A DNA stretch of 64,000 nucleotides from Fragilaria radians (GCA_900642245.1 CAAAJI010000006.1:332342-396341), one strand, 5' to 3'; shown: positions 11,331 through 22,791, counted from the first letter of the stretch. Numbers and translations: made by a program. Notes: generated from the sequence alone by a model not told the origin.

Positions 11331-11969
11331 ATGAAATCCATACTTCGGTCAAATAGTTCCTCATCTGAAATAAACACGATGTTTCTTATGAAAGAAATGT
11401 TGCCACTCCAATACGATGAAATGCCTCGGAAAGTCAAATTTAATAAATTTGTGTTGGTTCGAACTGTTGATCATATCAATGACTTGAGCGATGAAGAAAT
11501 CTGTAATACATGGTACCAAAAGGCAGAATATCGAAGAATACGTGCCTGTTCAGTGGCCACGGTTCGGAAAATTTCTTCTGGGACTTATCATTCGGATACT
11601 GATCACAGCTGTTCGAGGGGTTTAGAAGCAAGGACTACACTAGGCTTACAAATAAGGAAGAACCATAAGCTTGAGACTCTAGTTGCGGTTCTCGATGAAC
11701 AAGAGAGACAGCATATAGAAAACATACGGGATGATAATGTGTTGGCTCAAGCTTCCATAGAAGCTACAGCTTCAGCAATTTCAGAGGCAAGACTTCGTGG
11801 TCTCTTGGATGCGAACGAAGCCACTTACATCCTAAACGAAACTTTGATACTCAACGTTGATATAAAATCTTGCATCGATGCAAAAGAACAACAGGAAAAG
11901 AAATTTTTAGGAGCTTCTAGCGCCAGAGTTGCTAGATCGGCCTTTAACAAAAAGTCAATAAAAGTTTAA
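11331..11969 (+). CDS. Diatom-type conserved hypothetical protein (WYxxxxYRxIR / RGLE family)
   Basis: 212 residues from ATG 11331. The frame is open further upstream, and ATG 11262 would give 235 residues. I prefer 11331 because related diatom proteins commonly open with a short Ser-rich stretch as here (MKSILRSNSSSS). Motifs in order are KVKFNKFVLVRTV, LSDEEICNTWYQKAEYRRIR, a CSRGLEART box, and NHKLETLVAVLDEQERQ followed by a long Ala/Glu-rich helix. This arrangement (beta-strand segment, WY box, RGLE box, helix) is widespread in diatom predicted proteomes, and no biochemical function is established. No signal peptide or membrane span is present. Confidence 0.75.
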   Translation: MKSILRSNSSSSEINTMFLMKEMLPLQYDEMPRKVKFNKFVLVRTVDHINDLSDEEICNTWYQKAEYRRIRACSVATVRKISSGTYHSDTDHSCSRGLEARTTLGLQIRKNHKLETLVAVLDEQERQHIENIRDDNVLAQASIEATASAISEARLRGLLDANEATYILNETLILNVDIKSCIDAKEQQEKKFLGASSARVARSAFNKKSIKV

Positions 11970-13984
11970 GAAGGAAGAGATAGAAAGTTTTTAGAAGAGA
12001 TATGTATGTATAAATCAGGTTGACTTTTGAGTAATTGGTACAAGCCTTTTGGAATCAAGCAGAATCTAAGCCATTTCACTTTTGTGAATTGCGGGCTATC
12101 TACAATGATTGCCGTGTAGCCACCTCAAAGCAGCACAAGTACCTCCAAATGATAAATTAAATCTTACCATCTGATTATGCAGAAATTCCATTACATTTTT
12201 CGTAACATCTCCAATATCAGTCAACCTGTATAGTCACAATATCCAGTGACATTTAAGGAAAGTCTCTTTTAGACTATACCAAGTTGTGGCATATTCCAAA
12301 CGCCGAAACATGACGAAGACACAAAGTCAATTAACGATATTAACCAAACAATAATTTTTTGCAGAAATTTTTTAAGAAATGAGAGGGTTAAGTGTGCAAT
12401 CTCCTCTTCATTTACGTTATATTGTTGTATGGAATAGGGCTGATAATAATTCTTGGTGACTGAGTGAATCTGAAATTTTGTGACTTTATTGACTCAATGT
12501 GATAAACCGTACAAAAAGCAAGCGGAGCGTTTAATTCCATTTGAGAATTCTCACCTGTATGGAAGCGTTCAGGAATTACTTTTTTACTACTTGGAAATTT
12601 CTTAATGGTCTACATGATCTAATTTTTGATTGATCTTCAATAACTTGTTCCAGATTATCTACTATTAGAATTCTTTATTTTGGAAACGTAAGGTAGGTTC
12701 ATCTTAATTGAAAAGAAAATCATACGACGACAAAAGAATACATTTAAGGTTCAAGAGTAATGGCAAGACAATAGAAGATAAACCATTGGAAGTATGAGAC
12801 GCATTGATGCATATTCAAATTTGTGCTTCAAGATGTTAAAGTTTACATGACTATTGGGTGTACTTGTCTCGCATGGTCAATTCTGTTGAAATGGACATAA
12901 TATTTATCGTGGTTAGGTAATTAAGAATGGTCTTGAGGATCCGTGCTTGATTCAGGCAACACGAAGGATGAAATAGTGAGCAGATTTCTTGTTCAAGATT
13001 CCTTGAAGTAAAAAGCTTAGTCTAATGGATAGAAAGACATTGGCTTCACGCAAAGAAGAACACAAGTATATAAAAGTTGGCTAGACGTAATGACGAGTAC
13101 AAGAGAGAGACTTTATCCTGAAACGAGCTGAACTACAGGTCAAAACTTTGAATAGTCTTACGCTAGATAACAAAACAGTCAAAGTCACATCTTGGTCAAG
13201 AAGAGATTTTAACTGAGAAACTCAGCATGTTGAAAATAAAGTGTTCCAGAGGTGAAAATTAACATTAAAACATTGATTTCCTTTATTTTGCACCTCTTTA
13301 AACATTCAGCTCCCTGTCAATCCATTAAATTGAAGGACAAAAAAATTGAAGTTAAAATGAAGCATGAAGACATATCAAGTTACCAGCAATGGAAAGTATA
13401 AGCCAATTTTATTATCGAGCAAAATGAGTTTTCATATTGAGCTTTTAGGTCAATAACGGTAAACATGCTGACAATGAATAATTATGTTACACAGGCATTT
13501 GTAGACCGTCAAAACTTCTGGATTTCAATCAAGCCACTGGCGATGATGGCAATCAACAAATCATGAATATGATTGAGATATCAAATATCTGACGAGAGCC
13601 AGCAAATAATGTGAGCCAAATTAAACGAAAAAGATTGGTTAGATTCCTCGGAACATCATCAACCTTAGTGGTCAGCTTTCCATGGAACCATTGAAAATGA
13701 ACATATTCCTTTCATGGTAGATGCATACCTTTCTTCTCATGGCCTGAAATCTGAGGAAACAAGAATGCACGTTTCGTAGACTGAAATGAGGAAAGCTAGG
13801 TTAAATTTTCAATCAGCAGCAATGCCTTTTCCAAGTGCCATGACCGTAATCATGCTGCCAGAGTTGCGACACAGTAGTGGATCACGCTTTGATTGCATCA
13901 AAAAATGGGACATCTGCTTCTTTTTCAATGTAGGGCTTTATCTCAATTACCTCCAAAATTGGAGGGTAATGTTTTCATGATGAT
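11970..13984. other. Spacer, no gene seen
   Basis: About 2 kb with no convincing frame. The region around 12930-13140 has a TATA-like TATATAAAAG at about 13075 and short patches that could be remnants of an old LTR or retroelement, but no coding motif supports this. A 7-base inverted repeat (CCTCCAA / TTGGAGG) lies at about 13950, just downstream of the sugar kinase stop. Confidence 0.4.
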
Positions 13985-15367
13985 TCAATCCTCCCTTGAT
14001 TCATCACCAAAGTAGCAAAACGGTCCAACGAGTTTATCGAGATTTTTAGAAATCGAGCATAACGACGAACCCAGCTCCTCTTTGACTTGAGATAGAGTTG
14101 GAAGACTCGTTCGAGCACCTGGGCCCTTCAACTTTTGACCTGCAACCCAAGAAGCAAATTGTAAGGCTAAACGAGGAGAGTTTTCTTGATGACTTTGAGT
14201 TAACATGAACGACAGATAACCGGCTATGAATGCATCTCCAGCTCCCGTCGTATCATACACTTTTGAATTGCGTAAGATGCCACATGTTTGTACCTGAAAG
14301 ATGTTTTGGTGTAACACAAAACCGTCATTTATAGTGGATTCTACGGAAAAAAGATCCAATTCCCTTTCGTGAATGACTATCTGTTGCGATGGAATGGAAT
14401 CGGAATCTTTGCAGGTATGTGATAATACTCGAACATGTAGGGACCCAAAGCTACCCTTTGTTATCACGACCGTCTTGAAAACTTGCATTTCACCAAACCA
14501 GCGCAAGAAGAATTCCATCGGGCGAATACTTTGACGTATAATTTTGGCAAACGAATTGGATTTAAGATTGTGTTCGACAGTAGCTTTAGGGAGCGACATT
14601 TTCCCAATTTTTTTCTCCATTTCTACAGTTCGGCGTTTAAAATAACTTTCCATTTGATACGAATTCAAAAAAAGCAATGATGAAAGCTCAAGCAAGTGAT
14701 CTTGATCTATGGAAAATCGATCCTTTTCAGGGTCTATCGAAAAACTAATACCGCGTGATCTCGCCAATCTAGCTGCGAAAATCAGGGATGATAAAGGTGT
14801 GTAACGTCCATCGGTATGAAGATGACATGTAGATTCCATGTATCGCAAAATATGTTCGTCGTAATTGTCATGGATCAGTCGACGTTCTGGATCCATGATT
14901 GAATTGTTAACCCAATCGCACTTTAGTTCATTAGTTGACGTCATTTCGATACTTGGAGTGAAAATACAAGTCCTTGTGCCCTCTTGTTCCGATACAATAA
15001 TTGTTGTCACGGGTGTTGTCGCCCATTCATGTTTAACTCTCGACAGGACAACCCGTACACCATTTGACTCCAGTTCGGTAAGTAATTTCTGTCCGATCGA
15101 ATCATCGCCTATTGTCGATGTCCATAGGACCGGAACCCATAACAAGCTAACTGACGATAATAAGGGTGAAGAGGAGGATAAAAGGAGTGCCATACCGTGC
15201 GCGGTATTGGCTGCACAACCTCCACCGACTTCATAGGATTCACATGTTCGGATCTTAGCATCTTGTTCGGGAAACTTGGAAACACGTAGAATTCGATCCA
15301 AGCAACAAGAACCGATAATGAGAACTTGATTTTCTGAAGTAGTATTGATATTTGAAATGGCTTTCAT
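13985..15367 (-). CDS. pfkB-family carbohydrate kinase (ribokinase/ketohexokinase-like)
   Basis: 460 residues from the first in-frame ATG at 15367; the open frame reaches 15418 through a TTG. The N-terminal lobe has the family's opening strand and glycine motif (VLIIGSCCLDRILRV, then YEVGGGCAANTAHGMAL). Near residue 372 it has the second signature DTTGAGDAFIAGYL, with the catalytic Asp and anion hole. The closest family type is ketohexokinase/ribokinase, which phosphorylates a sugar using ATP; the substrate cannot be read from sequence. It is longer than the usual ~300 residues because of insertions, notably a basic stretch around residues 240-290. No targeting peptide is obvious. It is divergent from symplekin with 207 bp between start codons, so the two may share a promoter region. 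Confidence 0.88.
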   Translation of the reverse strand: MKAISNINTTSENQVLIIGSCCLDRILRVSKFPEQDAKIRTCESYEVGGGCAANTAHGMALLLSSSSPLLSSVSLLWVPVLWTSTIGDDSIGQKLLTELESNGVRVVLSRVKHEWATTPVTTIIVSEQEGTRTCIFTPSIEMTSTNELKCDWVNNSIMDPERRLIHDNYDEHILRYMESTCHLHTDGRYTPLSSLIFAARLARSRGISFSIDPEKDRFSIDQDHLLELSSLLFLNSYQMESYFKRRTVEMEKKIGKMSLPKATVEHNLKSNSFAKIIRQSIRPMEFFLRWFGEMQVFKTVVITKGSFGSLHVRVLSHTCKDSDSIPSQQIVIHERELDLFSVESTINDGFVLHQNIFQVQTCGILRNSKVYDTTGAGDAFIAGYLSFMLTQSHQENSPRLALQFASWVAGQKLKGPGARTSLPTLSQVKEELGSSLCSISKNLDKLVGPFCYFGDESRED

Positions 15368-15574
15368 CGGAAATGAGCCAAGATTCGATGGTATGTGCGT
15401 TCCCCTGGCACAGTTCAAGAATTAAATTAGAACATCGTAAAGTAAAGTCGAAAAGTATTGAATGTTCAGGGGGCATTCAGTTACTATAAATGGATCTGAA
15501 TTTGCATGAAAATTAAATTCTGTATTCCTTCCAAGATTTCCCGATCATACTGAACTCGAGGGGTTAAAAAAGCC
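15368..15574. promoter_or_regulatory. Short divergent promoter region, sugar kinase / symplekin
   Basis: Only 207 bp separate the start codons of two divergent genes. The region must hold both transcription starts and is a natural bidirectional promoter candidate. No specific motif was identified. Confidence 0.5.
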
Positions 15575-18500
15575 ATGATGCGTCGAAGCACCAATGTAAG
15601 CAGCGGTATCAATAATCGTGATGAAATACCTGTAATCGATTCAAATCCCACAGAGCAAGATCTCATGTCAGATGATGACAACGCCGCCCCAGAGTTACCG
15701 TCTGAGACTGAGGGTGAGAAAGAGGATCCATTGATATTAGCATTAGAAGATCTGATGGGTCGCGTAGTAACAGCCATTGATGAAGTGAAGTGTCACACCG
15801 GAATCAAGGGGACTGCCGCAGCTACAATTCACGAAGAGCTGGCTACATTGTTACGTCCTGTTCTTGAAGTTGCAGCCCATACAGGCCCATCGATTGCACG
15901 AACCTATTATTCATCCCTAATGGGCGGACCAGGAGAAGGAGTCGAAGCTAGCTGTGATGAAGTATACGACCGAGTAGTGTCTGACCTTGTCCTGCCGTTC
16001 CTTTTGGAATTCGCCCAGTCAGATACGATTCCTGCAAAGCGCACTGCAAGTCTCGAGTTTTTCCACAATTTCTGGAATGAATGTCAGAAAGCAGGGAGTT
16101 GGTTGGACTCCACTTGTACTGGTCTAAACATGGGACCCTATGGAAGTGGTGGCTCATCTTCAACGTCAATCACGCATGAGACACCTGTGATGCGAATGAT
16201 TCATAAACGACGTGCAGTGAAAAAAATGGCTAGAGAAGGAGAGATCCTTAGATATTGGATTCAAGCATCAATTTACTGCACTCTCCCTGGCGCCTTCACA
16301 TCTGATGTGGCAGAGGATGCCGTCGCTTCTCGGGGTGTTCTTGCTGCATCAGCATCGCTGCGTCCAGCACTTAGGCACATCGCCAAGCGAGTTGACGACG
16401 CGGACGATCGTGGTGCTGCAAAGCTTTATGGTCCTGTTATGAAAATGGTAGAGGGAGTTCTCAAAAAACTATTTGGAAAAACAGGAGATAGTGGAGATGG
16501 CCTACGAAGTGCTTGTATTAAGTTTCTAGAAATCGTCGCAGTCTGTTGCTCCAGTAAAGGTGAAACTAATGATAATAGTCGAAGACGAAAAAGTATCAAC
16601 ACTAAAGATTTTTCTATTGATGATTTACCCGAGGGTCATCCAATCATTACTAGAGAGGCCCTAGAATCAATCGCAGAATATGCCTTCACAACGATTCGTG
16701 GTCTCGTATCCATGGGTGGACAAGTGAAAATCGACGATCACATACTCTCAGACGTCCTACAAGGAGGTGACGATGGTCTCCCTTCTTCATCTGTTCTAAA
16801 TGTCCTTAAGCCGGCGGCACTCGCATATTTGGCAGTTGAATCCTCAGTGCTTCTTGAGGATGATCAACTTGAATCCAAAATAAATCGCTCCGAACTTGAA
16901 TTCGAATTTACTCTCACACAAAAGCCTTATTCACTTGCGATTAATGCGATTTCCATGTTGGCAATCAACAGACCTCTATTTTTCAAGGAAGCAGCAACAT
17001 GTCTTGCACGTCGCGCAGTTGACCCTCCAGCTGAAAATCTCTTTCCCCACAAATCATCAGCTCTAGCTGTAGTGTCGCATCTTAGAGCATCGTGCTTAAC
17101 ACTACTTCGCAATGCGTTGTCCGTTACAACAAATGGATCTGAAATTCTACGAATGGCTCTTGCCAAGTACGATATGTCCTTGCAGGCAGACAAAGCCCTC
17201 GCAATGGCAGAGCAGACCGCTGCACTTAAAACTGCTGGTCGTGCAGCGCGTAACCGTGCAGCCATGTTCTACGAATGGGATGCTAGCGAGGACAAGCGAG
17301 TTAGCAAGCGTACTCGGGAAACAGATGATGCTTTAGCAAAAATGAGAGCTGCGAAAGCTGCAAGAGGTTTGGGACACGGAATTCAACTCCCAACCAATAT
17401 GGTTGATGGAGTAGAGTTAGTATTGGTAAATATTTTCAATTTGCCAAAGACTCGCCCGACAGGTCCTCCTAAAAGCCGCAAGAGACCCGTCACTTTCGAT
17501 TACTTTGTAGATGCAGTCATGACTAACGGTGCTTCACTTGTCGACGATGAAGGTCGATGGTACGAACGTGATGGAGGAAATTGTTGGCAAGTAGATATGG
17601 ATGTTGACATGAAATTTACGTTGGATGGAAAGTCTACGATGGCAGCAGAAATGGGACAGAGGCAGAAGGTTACTACTCAAGATACGAAAACTTCAGAGGA
17701 TGCATTCAAGATATTTCAATCGCAATGCCAGACTGCCTCATCGCAAGCTCTTAGTCGTATTTTGAGGACCAGCGCAAGCTCCAGTGATAATGGAATGATG
17801 GAGTTTGGATTCAAAGTAGCCTCAAAATTGGCATGGACAATAAAAGGAGTAAAGCCTGCATCGGATCTACAAACGTTTCAGGAATTCGCATCAGAAAGTG
17901 TGCACAAAGTTTTGCCAAAAATGCATCCGCCATCTCATATTGAAAAGGAGGATCTTCGGAAATTCGTAGATGACTATCCTTTTGTCGCAGCATGTCTCGT
18001 AAGCGATTTCTCTCCAAAGCCAGGTTTAGGAAATGAAACATCAAGTCGTCAACATTTGGCTGCAAATCCTTCCACTTCTTTGGCAAACAGTATTCTTAAT
18101 GAGGCATATGTTGAGGATTACAGTCTACGCCCTGAAACAAAATCTTTCCTATATGAAAGAGCAATGAACCTTTTCGCCGCAACCGTAGTTCACAGCAGTG
18201 ATCAATCAAACGAAAAACCAAATGATGCTGACAAAAAGAAAGTGGCAAATATGGCAACGGCATCGATCACCCAACAACTCGCAATCCTTCCACTGGTTCT
18301 ACCTTCTACTCTTTTGTGCCTTGCTGCACTTTGTAATGTTGAAGACATCACCAGAAGAGCAGCTGAGTCAACGCGCAAGTCTTCTTCGCAGAGTATCGCT
18401 GCAACAGCAGCATTGAATGCAGCAAAGATGTCTGCCGAAAAGAGAGCTACTGCGGTTCTGATTGCACTTCGTGACGTAGCCTTTCAAAGGACCAATACAG

Positions 18501-19786
18501 AAAGTCGTCGTGCCGCCATTCAGTGTGCAGTTTCAATTGCTGCTGGTCATATCCCTGCAAGTGCATCTATTGAAGATAAGGCGCTGAAACTTGTTATGAA
18601 TGTTTTTTTTCCAAAGTCTCAGATTATCAGCGACATGGTGATTGATGCAGCGAAGTCTGCGCTTGAACGAGCGGCAGAATTCGCGATCGAAAACCATGAT
18701 CTAATGCTACAATCGTCAAAAAAAGAAATTCATGGTGTAGCCATTGTGAGTAATCAAAGCGTAAGTGTCAATGACGATGAGAGAGTTGTAATGGATAAAG
18801 TCAAAAAGCCTGCACTTCTCTTCATGGCACTTTGTGTCCGTCGACCAGATATGATGAAGCAATTGATGGAACAGAGTTGTCGTCCAAAGGCAGATATTCT
18901 TTCAAAAGCTGTACGAGAGAACATGCCTAAACTAGCTAGAGCGCTCTCTGCCAAGCACGGTGCAGCAAATATTGCAGTTCAAGTTGCCGAGTCTGTAGAA
19001 AGGGATGAAACACCTATGTTGTTGGCTTTCTTAGATAACTTAGCACCGACTGGCGAGCGAACTCTCCCGTCAGAAGAACTAGTCGATGCTTGCCGCAAGA
19101 TCCAAGAACTAAAGAAAGATGTAGAGGGAAAGAAAGATCCAAGATTTTTAATCCCTGTCGTTACAGGAATGAAGCGTGCAGACCTTGTCGAATGCCTCCC
19201 AGCGTTTGTAATGGCAGAAAACAACATATTCATGGCATCTTTAGTCCATATGGCAAGTCGCCTTGGTCGGTTTGCCTTGATCTTTCGAGATGAACCTGAT
19301 CCAGAAAATCCAATATTGACTGGAATGACTCTTTGCGAGAGTTTTGTGTTTTTGCATAAAATGGATTTTGTGGCCATGGACATACCCCAAAAGCGTTATC
19401 TTGAAGTGGTGAGATTGTGTTTGGAAGATGATGAAATCTTCACGGATGCTGTTGTCCGTGAAGCTCTGGATTACATTAGTGGCTCATTTTTAACTGACAA
19501 AGATAATTCCCTTCCATTGGCCTACATGAGAACCATTATACTGAGTACGACAAAGCACGAAAGCTTACAAAACTGGATGTGTCATGTTCTTTTACCACGA
19601 TTGATTGAAGGAAGAATTTATGACTTGCCACGACAGTGGGTGGGCTGGATGCGATGCGTAAGCATGCTAGAAAAAGGTAAGGTAGATGGAGTGCAAGAGG
19701 TTATCAGAAAGCTCCCAGTCGAACAGCTTGAAATCTATCGAGCAAAGTATCCTTTGAGAGTAAGAGACGAAAGCACTCATAGTTGA
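15575..19786 (+). CDS. SYMPK: Symplekin (mRNA 3'-end processing scaffold, Pta1-like)
   Basis: Single exon of 1403 residues, ATG at 15575. The N-terminal half is HEAT-like helical repeat sequence, including LRSACIKFLEIVAVCC and a SHLRASCLTLLRNAL segment, as in the symplekin N-terminal domain. The C-terminal ~230 residues match the symplekin C-terminal domain closely in order: DPRFLIPVVTGM, a LPAF segment, YMRTIILSTTKHESLQNWM, LLPRLIEGRIYDLPRQWVGW and VIRKLPVEQLEIYRAKYP. Symplekin holds together the cleavage and polyadenylation factor and the histone pre-mRNA cleavage machinery in the nucleus. The acidic Ser/Asp/Glu N-terminus (residues 20-50) is lineage-specific. Length agrees with animal and plant family members (about 1100-1400). 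Confidence 0.9.
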   Translation: MMRRSTNVSSGINNRDEIPVIDSNPTEQDLMSDDDNAAPELPSETEGEKEDPLILALEDLMGRVVTAIDEVKCHTGIKGTAAATIHEELATLLRPVLEVAAHTGPSIARTYYSSLMGGPGEGVEASCDEVYDRVVSDLVLPFLLEFAQSDTIPAKRTASLEFFHNFWNECQKAGSWLDSTCTGLNMGPYGSGGSSSTSITHETPVMRMIHKRRAVKKMAREGEILRYWIQASIYCTLPGAFTSDVAEDAVASRGVLAASASLRPALRHIAKRVDDADDRGAAKLYGPVMKMVEGVLKKLFGKTGDSGDGLRSACIKFLEIVAVCCSSKGETNDNSRRRKSINTKDFSIDDLPEGHPIITREALESIAEYAFTTIRGLVSMGGQVKIDDHILSDVLQGGDDGLPSSSVLNVLKPAALAYLAVESSVLLEDDQLESKINRSELEFEFTLTQKPYSLAINAISMLAINRPLFFKEAATCLARRAVDPPAENLFPHKSSALAVVSHLRASCLTLLRNALSVTTNGSEILRMALAKYDMSLQADKALAMAEQTAALKTAGRAARNRAAMFYEWDASEDKRVSKRTRETDDALAKMRAAKAARGLGHGIQLPTNMVDGVELVLVNIFNLPKTRPTGPPKSRKRPVTFDYFVDAVMTNGASLVDDEGRWYERDGGNCWQVDMDVDMKFTLDGKSTMAAEMGQRQKVTTQDTKTSEDAFKIFQSQCQTASSQALSRILRTSASSSDNGMMEFGFKVASKLAWTIKGVKPASDLQTFQEFASESVHKVLPKMHPPSHIEKEDLRKFVDDYPFVAACLVSDFSPKPGLGNETSSRQHLAANPSTSLANSILNEAYVEDYSLRPETKSFLYERAMNLFAATVVHSSDQSNEKPNDADKKKVANMATASITQQLAILPLVLPSTLLCLAALCNVEDITRRAAESTRKSSSQSIAATAALNAAKMSAEKRATAVLIALRDVAFQRTNTESRRAAIQCAVSIAAGHIPASASIEDKALKLVMNVFFPKSQIISDMVIDAAKSALERAAEFAIENHDLMLQSSKKEIHGVAIVSNQSVSVNDDERVVMDKVKKPALLFMALCVRRPDMMKQLMEQSCRPKADILSKAVRENMPKLARALSAKHGAANIAVQVAESVERDETPMLLAFLDNLAPTGERTLPSEELVDACRKIQELKKDVEGKKDPRFLIPVVTGMKRADLVECLPAFVMAENNIFMASLVHMASRLGRFALIFRDEPDPENPILTGMTLCESFVFLHKMDFVAMDIPQKRYLEVVRLCLEDDEIFTDAVVREALDYISGSFLTDKDNSLPLAYMRTIILSTTKHESLQNWMCHVLLPRLIEGRIYDLPRQWVGWMRCVSMLEKGKVDGVQEVIRKLPVEQLEIYRAKYPLRVRDESTHS

Positions 19787-21730
19787 TAAAGTTGCCTTGA
19801 TGCTGATTTGGGCTTCAAACAGGAAATGTTTGCACTTGCTGGTCTCTATCATTGCATGATACAAAAATTACGAGCGTACAGATGCTCATGCAAGACTAAA
19901 TTATTTTGAATAGCGGTCTAGATAATGAAGACTTCACATCGAGAAGGCTTTTTATGTGCCAGCAGTTTTCTCCGTTTTTCATTAGATCTAGGATAATGCA
20001 TAATTGTAAACCTCTTGTGAGATCGCAGTCATGATTCCCATAGTAAGGATAACACAATATTTGTGTAGAGATTGACTTGTGTTGTCTCAAAGCAGGCATT
20101 CCGTGGTGTTAGCATCAAATGATGAAAGCATTAACTGCGTTCCCCAGAGAAGCACATTCAAATCTTTCATATCGATGTTGCGTGCTTGCTAGGCGGACAT
20201 GAGCCCAACTGACTTTTTTCTTCCTTAGCAGTCTTATAATTTATCCCTATATAATGTTGAACCTATTGATTATTCGTGTTTCTTACTCAACATCAACTAC
20301 CGTAGATGCTATGTTATGAATCACATCTCAATCTAACACAACTTGAAAGAGATATGCATCTAAAATGTTGAGTTATATTTTCTTATCGTAACCGCTCCTT
20401 AAAAGAATAAAACTGACTCGATGGTTTAAAGCCAGATTAGCTTCAGCACAATTATTCAATGCAATAAAATGAGGTCAATCAGGACATACCAAAATAGTTG
20501 GATCTATGAAAGTGATTTCAAATGTAGATTTTGTGTGGGACTTCAGCTCATGTATCTGCAAGGCTTCTCATGGTTTACTTTCCACGTAGATTCTGTAAGA
20601 GTAGACCTCTTTCTGTATTTCCAAATACATGTTTTAACAGGTACACCAGATACGTTTGATCCATATTTGAATTACTATCCTAAACTATATGTGACGTATT
20701 GCTTAGACTCGCACGGGCCCTCAAATTTAGGCATAATCCTATGGCTTACAGTCTTGCATTGGCTTCCAATGGAAAAGTAAAAAGTAAAAGAAACGAGTTA
20801 TATGGAAATAGGTCTTAATATGAAGGCAAACAATACCATCACATTCTTTGACGTTTGCATCAATCATTAATTTTTGATTTCAAAATGGCTTAGACTTAAT
20901 GCTGTTGCTGATTGTTTAGATGAATAAAGTGGTTCTGGATAATGTTTATCTACTTTTCAATATTGTTTTGTGTATATTATGTGCCTATTAGTTAATTTTC
21001 TAAATCTATTCTTGTAAATGTTCTAGAGTCTTGAAGTCTTGACACCTGTAGGATTTACAAAAAGACATTCTCCATGGAATTGGTAAGAAGGAAAAAAAAT
21101 TAATTTAATGGTATCCGACAGAATCAAACCCATGGATCATTTCCGAATCATATCCCTTCCCTGGTCAATCATCATCATGCCTCAATGGATAAATCATGCA
21201 TGCCGTGATAATTTGCCGCTACCCTAATACCTGCCTGTACGTCCAATAAATCTGAATACCTTTGAAGAAAACTTCTTGTTTTCATTGATTTATTTAAATC
21301 TTTCCTTCTTCGTGTAAATAAGCCTTGTTTTTCATTGCACACAAGCCTAATGTAATTTTATTTTTCTTCTCTTTTTCTATTGATGTGACAAATAATTCCT
21401 AACATTCCTACTTCTTATTACCTATTGATTTCCGGCATTGGGACTAAAGGCTTCTTGACAAGATAATGGAATGTCTCCTTGCTTAGATGTTTTGTTAAGA
21501 TATCACTCACATTTTCTTGACTCTTAACATGAGCAAAAAATAGTATTTTAGCTGCTATTACTTCTTATTCTTTATGAAATGTAATTGCATTATGCTTCTT
21601 TTCTAAGGCACTTGATAGAACAGAAGTATTTGAGACTACTCTTATATTGTTGCCTAACATTACGGAGGGTCCAAATATTGTTACCCCTAATGGCCAGGGC
21701 ATAAGTCAAATTCAAGTTTGAGTTTTGCTG
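19787..21730. other. Spacer with a retroelement-associated short repeat
   Basis: About 1.9 kb without a convincing gene. The 16-base string CTAAATCTATTCTTGT at 21000-21015 recurs exactly at 41739-41754, just after the assembly gap in retroelement B, and the flanking bases are partly alike. A 103-codon open frame at 20469-20780 has no recognisable features and is not accepted. Confidence 0.4.
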
Positions 21731-22240
21731 CTATCCTTGATGCATGTATCTCCAAACCAAAAGCTGAAGTTTCGTCTGTCTCCATCTAACTGGTGTATGG
21801 CCAATAATAGCAAGATTGCTGGTGATAGTTCTCCTTCTTACTAAATCATACGCATCATCAGCATGAACATAGGCAATCATTCTTACTTTTGGTCCCTTTG
21901 GTGTAGGAAGACCATGTGAAATTTTCTTCTTCAGCATCTGGGTAGAAATCCTTCCAAATGGGATGATCTTCAATAGGGTAGATAGAATGGTCAGGGTATG
22001 AGGAAACAAAAATGGTCCTCCCCTTAGGAAAAGTCTTGAGATATAAGAAGATTCTATTGGTGATATATTGAACCTGCTGATAGCAGGTGTGACATATGCT
22101 ATATCATGTCTTCCTAGGACAATTATCCAGCTGCAACAACCAATAACTTCACTACGTAGTGGTGCATCATCTATCTCAGAATGGTATTCTTCACTCATTG
22201 GTGCCTTGATAGAATTAAACTCCTTACCAAGAAGACTCAC
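21731..22240 (-). pseudogene. Copia reverse transcriptase/RNase H remnant
   Basis: A 169-codon minus-strand frame resembling the connection and RNase H region of diatom Copia elements. It has IGCCSWIIVLGRHDIAYVT followed by a degenerate stretch, then LPTPKGPKVRMIAYVHADDA, DLVRRR and IGHTPVRWRQ. The family pattern is 'IGxxxWIVxLGRxDIxYA ... GPKVRMTVYVDADHAHDLVTRRSITG'. Asp in 'YVDADHA' is partly changed here. No YVDD motif or integrase is seen next to it, so this is a truncated, decayed copy. Confidence 0.8.
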
Positions 22241-22299
22241 ATAATTGTGGGAAATAGTAGTGTTATCTCTGTGTCCAAAACATACATGGATTGCAAGTG

Positions 22300-22336
22300 C
22301 CAGACTTCTTATCTTTCAGCATTATGAGAAGTCTGG
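22300..22336. repeat. Hairpin-forming inverted repeat
   Basis: CCAGACTTCT at 22300-22309 is a perfect reverse complement of AGAAGTCTGG at 22327-22336, with a 17-base loop between. It lies between the reverse-transcriptase remnant and the coding remnant that follows. Role unknown; it could be chance or part of a mobile-element end. Confidence 0.5.
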
Positions 22337-22791
22337 AAAGAGATTTGGGTTCACCAAACCAAGTCCATTGATCCATCCTCCAAGCACAATGTACTGATCA
22401 AGACTAACAACAACATCTTGACATTACAAGCTATTTTTGGTGTCCAAAATTATTTTCCCGCACAACTTCAGCAACAATTGGCACCCACATTTGAGGAACA
22501 CTGTTTGAGGCCTCAACAAGACGTTTCTGAATTGTTTAATAGAATAACATTTATTCAGGGGTCTTTTGTAGATTAACAAATAATTATGAGGTGGATTTAT
22601 GGAATAGGATATGGAATAATGGAGGCGCTCGCAAAGGAATGACATGCATGCCACCTGCAAACCAGGAGAACGGTTTGATCACTGAAGCAAAATTAAATCT
22701 ACATACAGGCACAAATCACCTACATGCAAGAAGACTTTTTGTCATTAAATTGATGCAAACAAGTGGACTGAAAGAGAATACTGTAATTTGA
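22331..22791 (+). pseudogene. Decayed coding remnant in two frames, family unknown
   Basis: A plus-strand frame from about 22331 to a stop near 22576 reads as a compositionally normal protein segment (for example TLQAIFGVQNYFPAQL and PTFEEHCLRPQQDVSELFNR). The adjoining frame from about 22580 to 22791 continues with DLWNRIWNNGGARKGMTCMP before its own stop. The two look like one protein split by a frameshift near 22575. Neither part matches a family I can name. The position beside a Copia fragment suggests a retroelement protein, but that is inference. Confidence 0.4.

Noticed and set aside
20469..20780. 103-codon plus-strand frame in a spacer
   Set aside because: Aromatic-rich, no motif, isolated in AT-rich sequence; likely chance.
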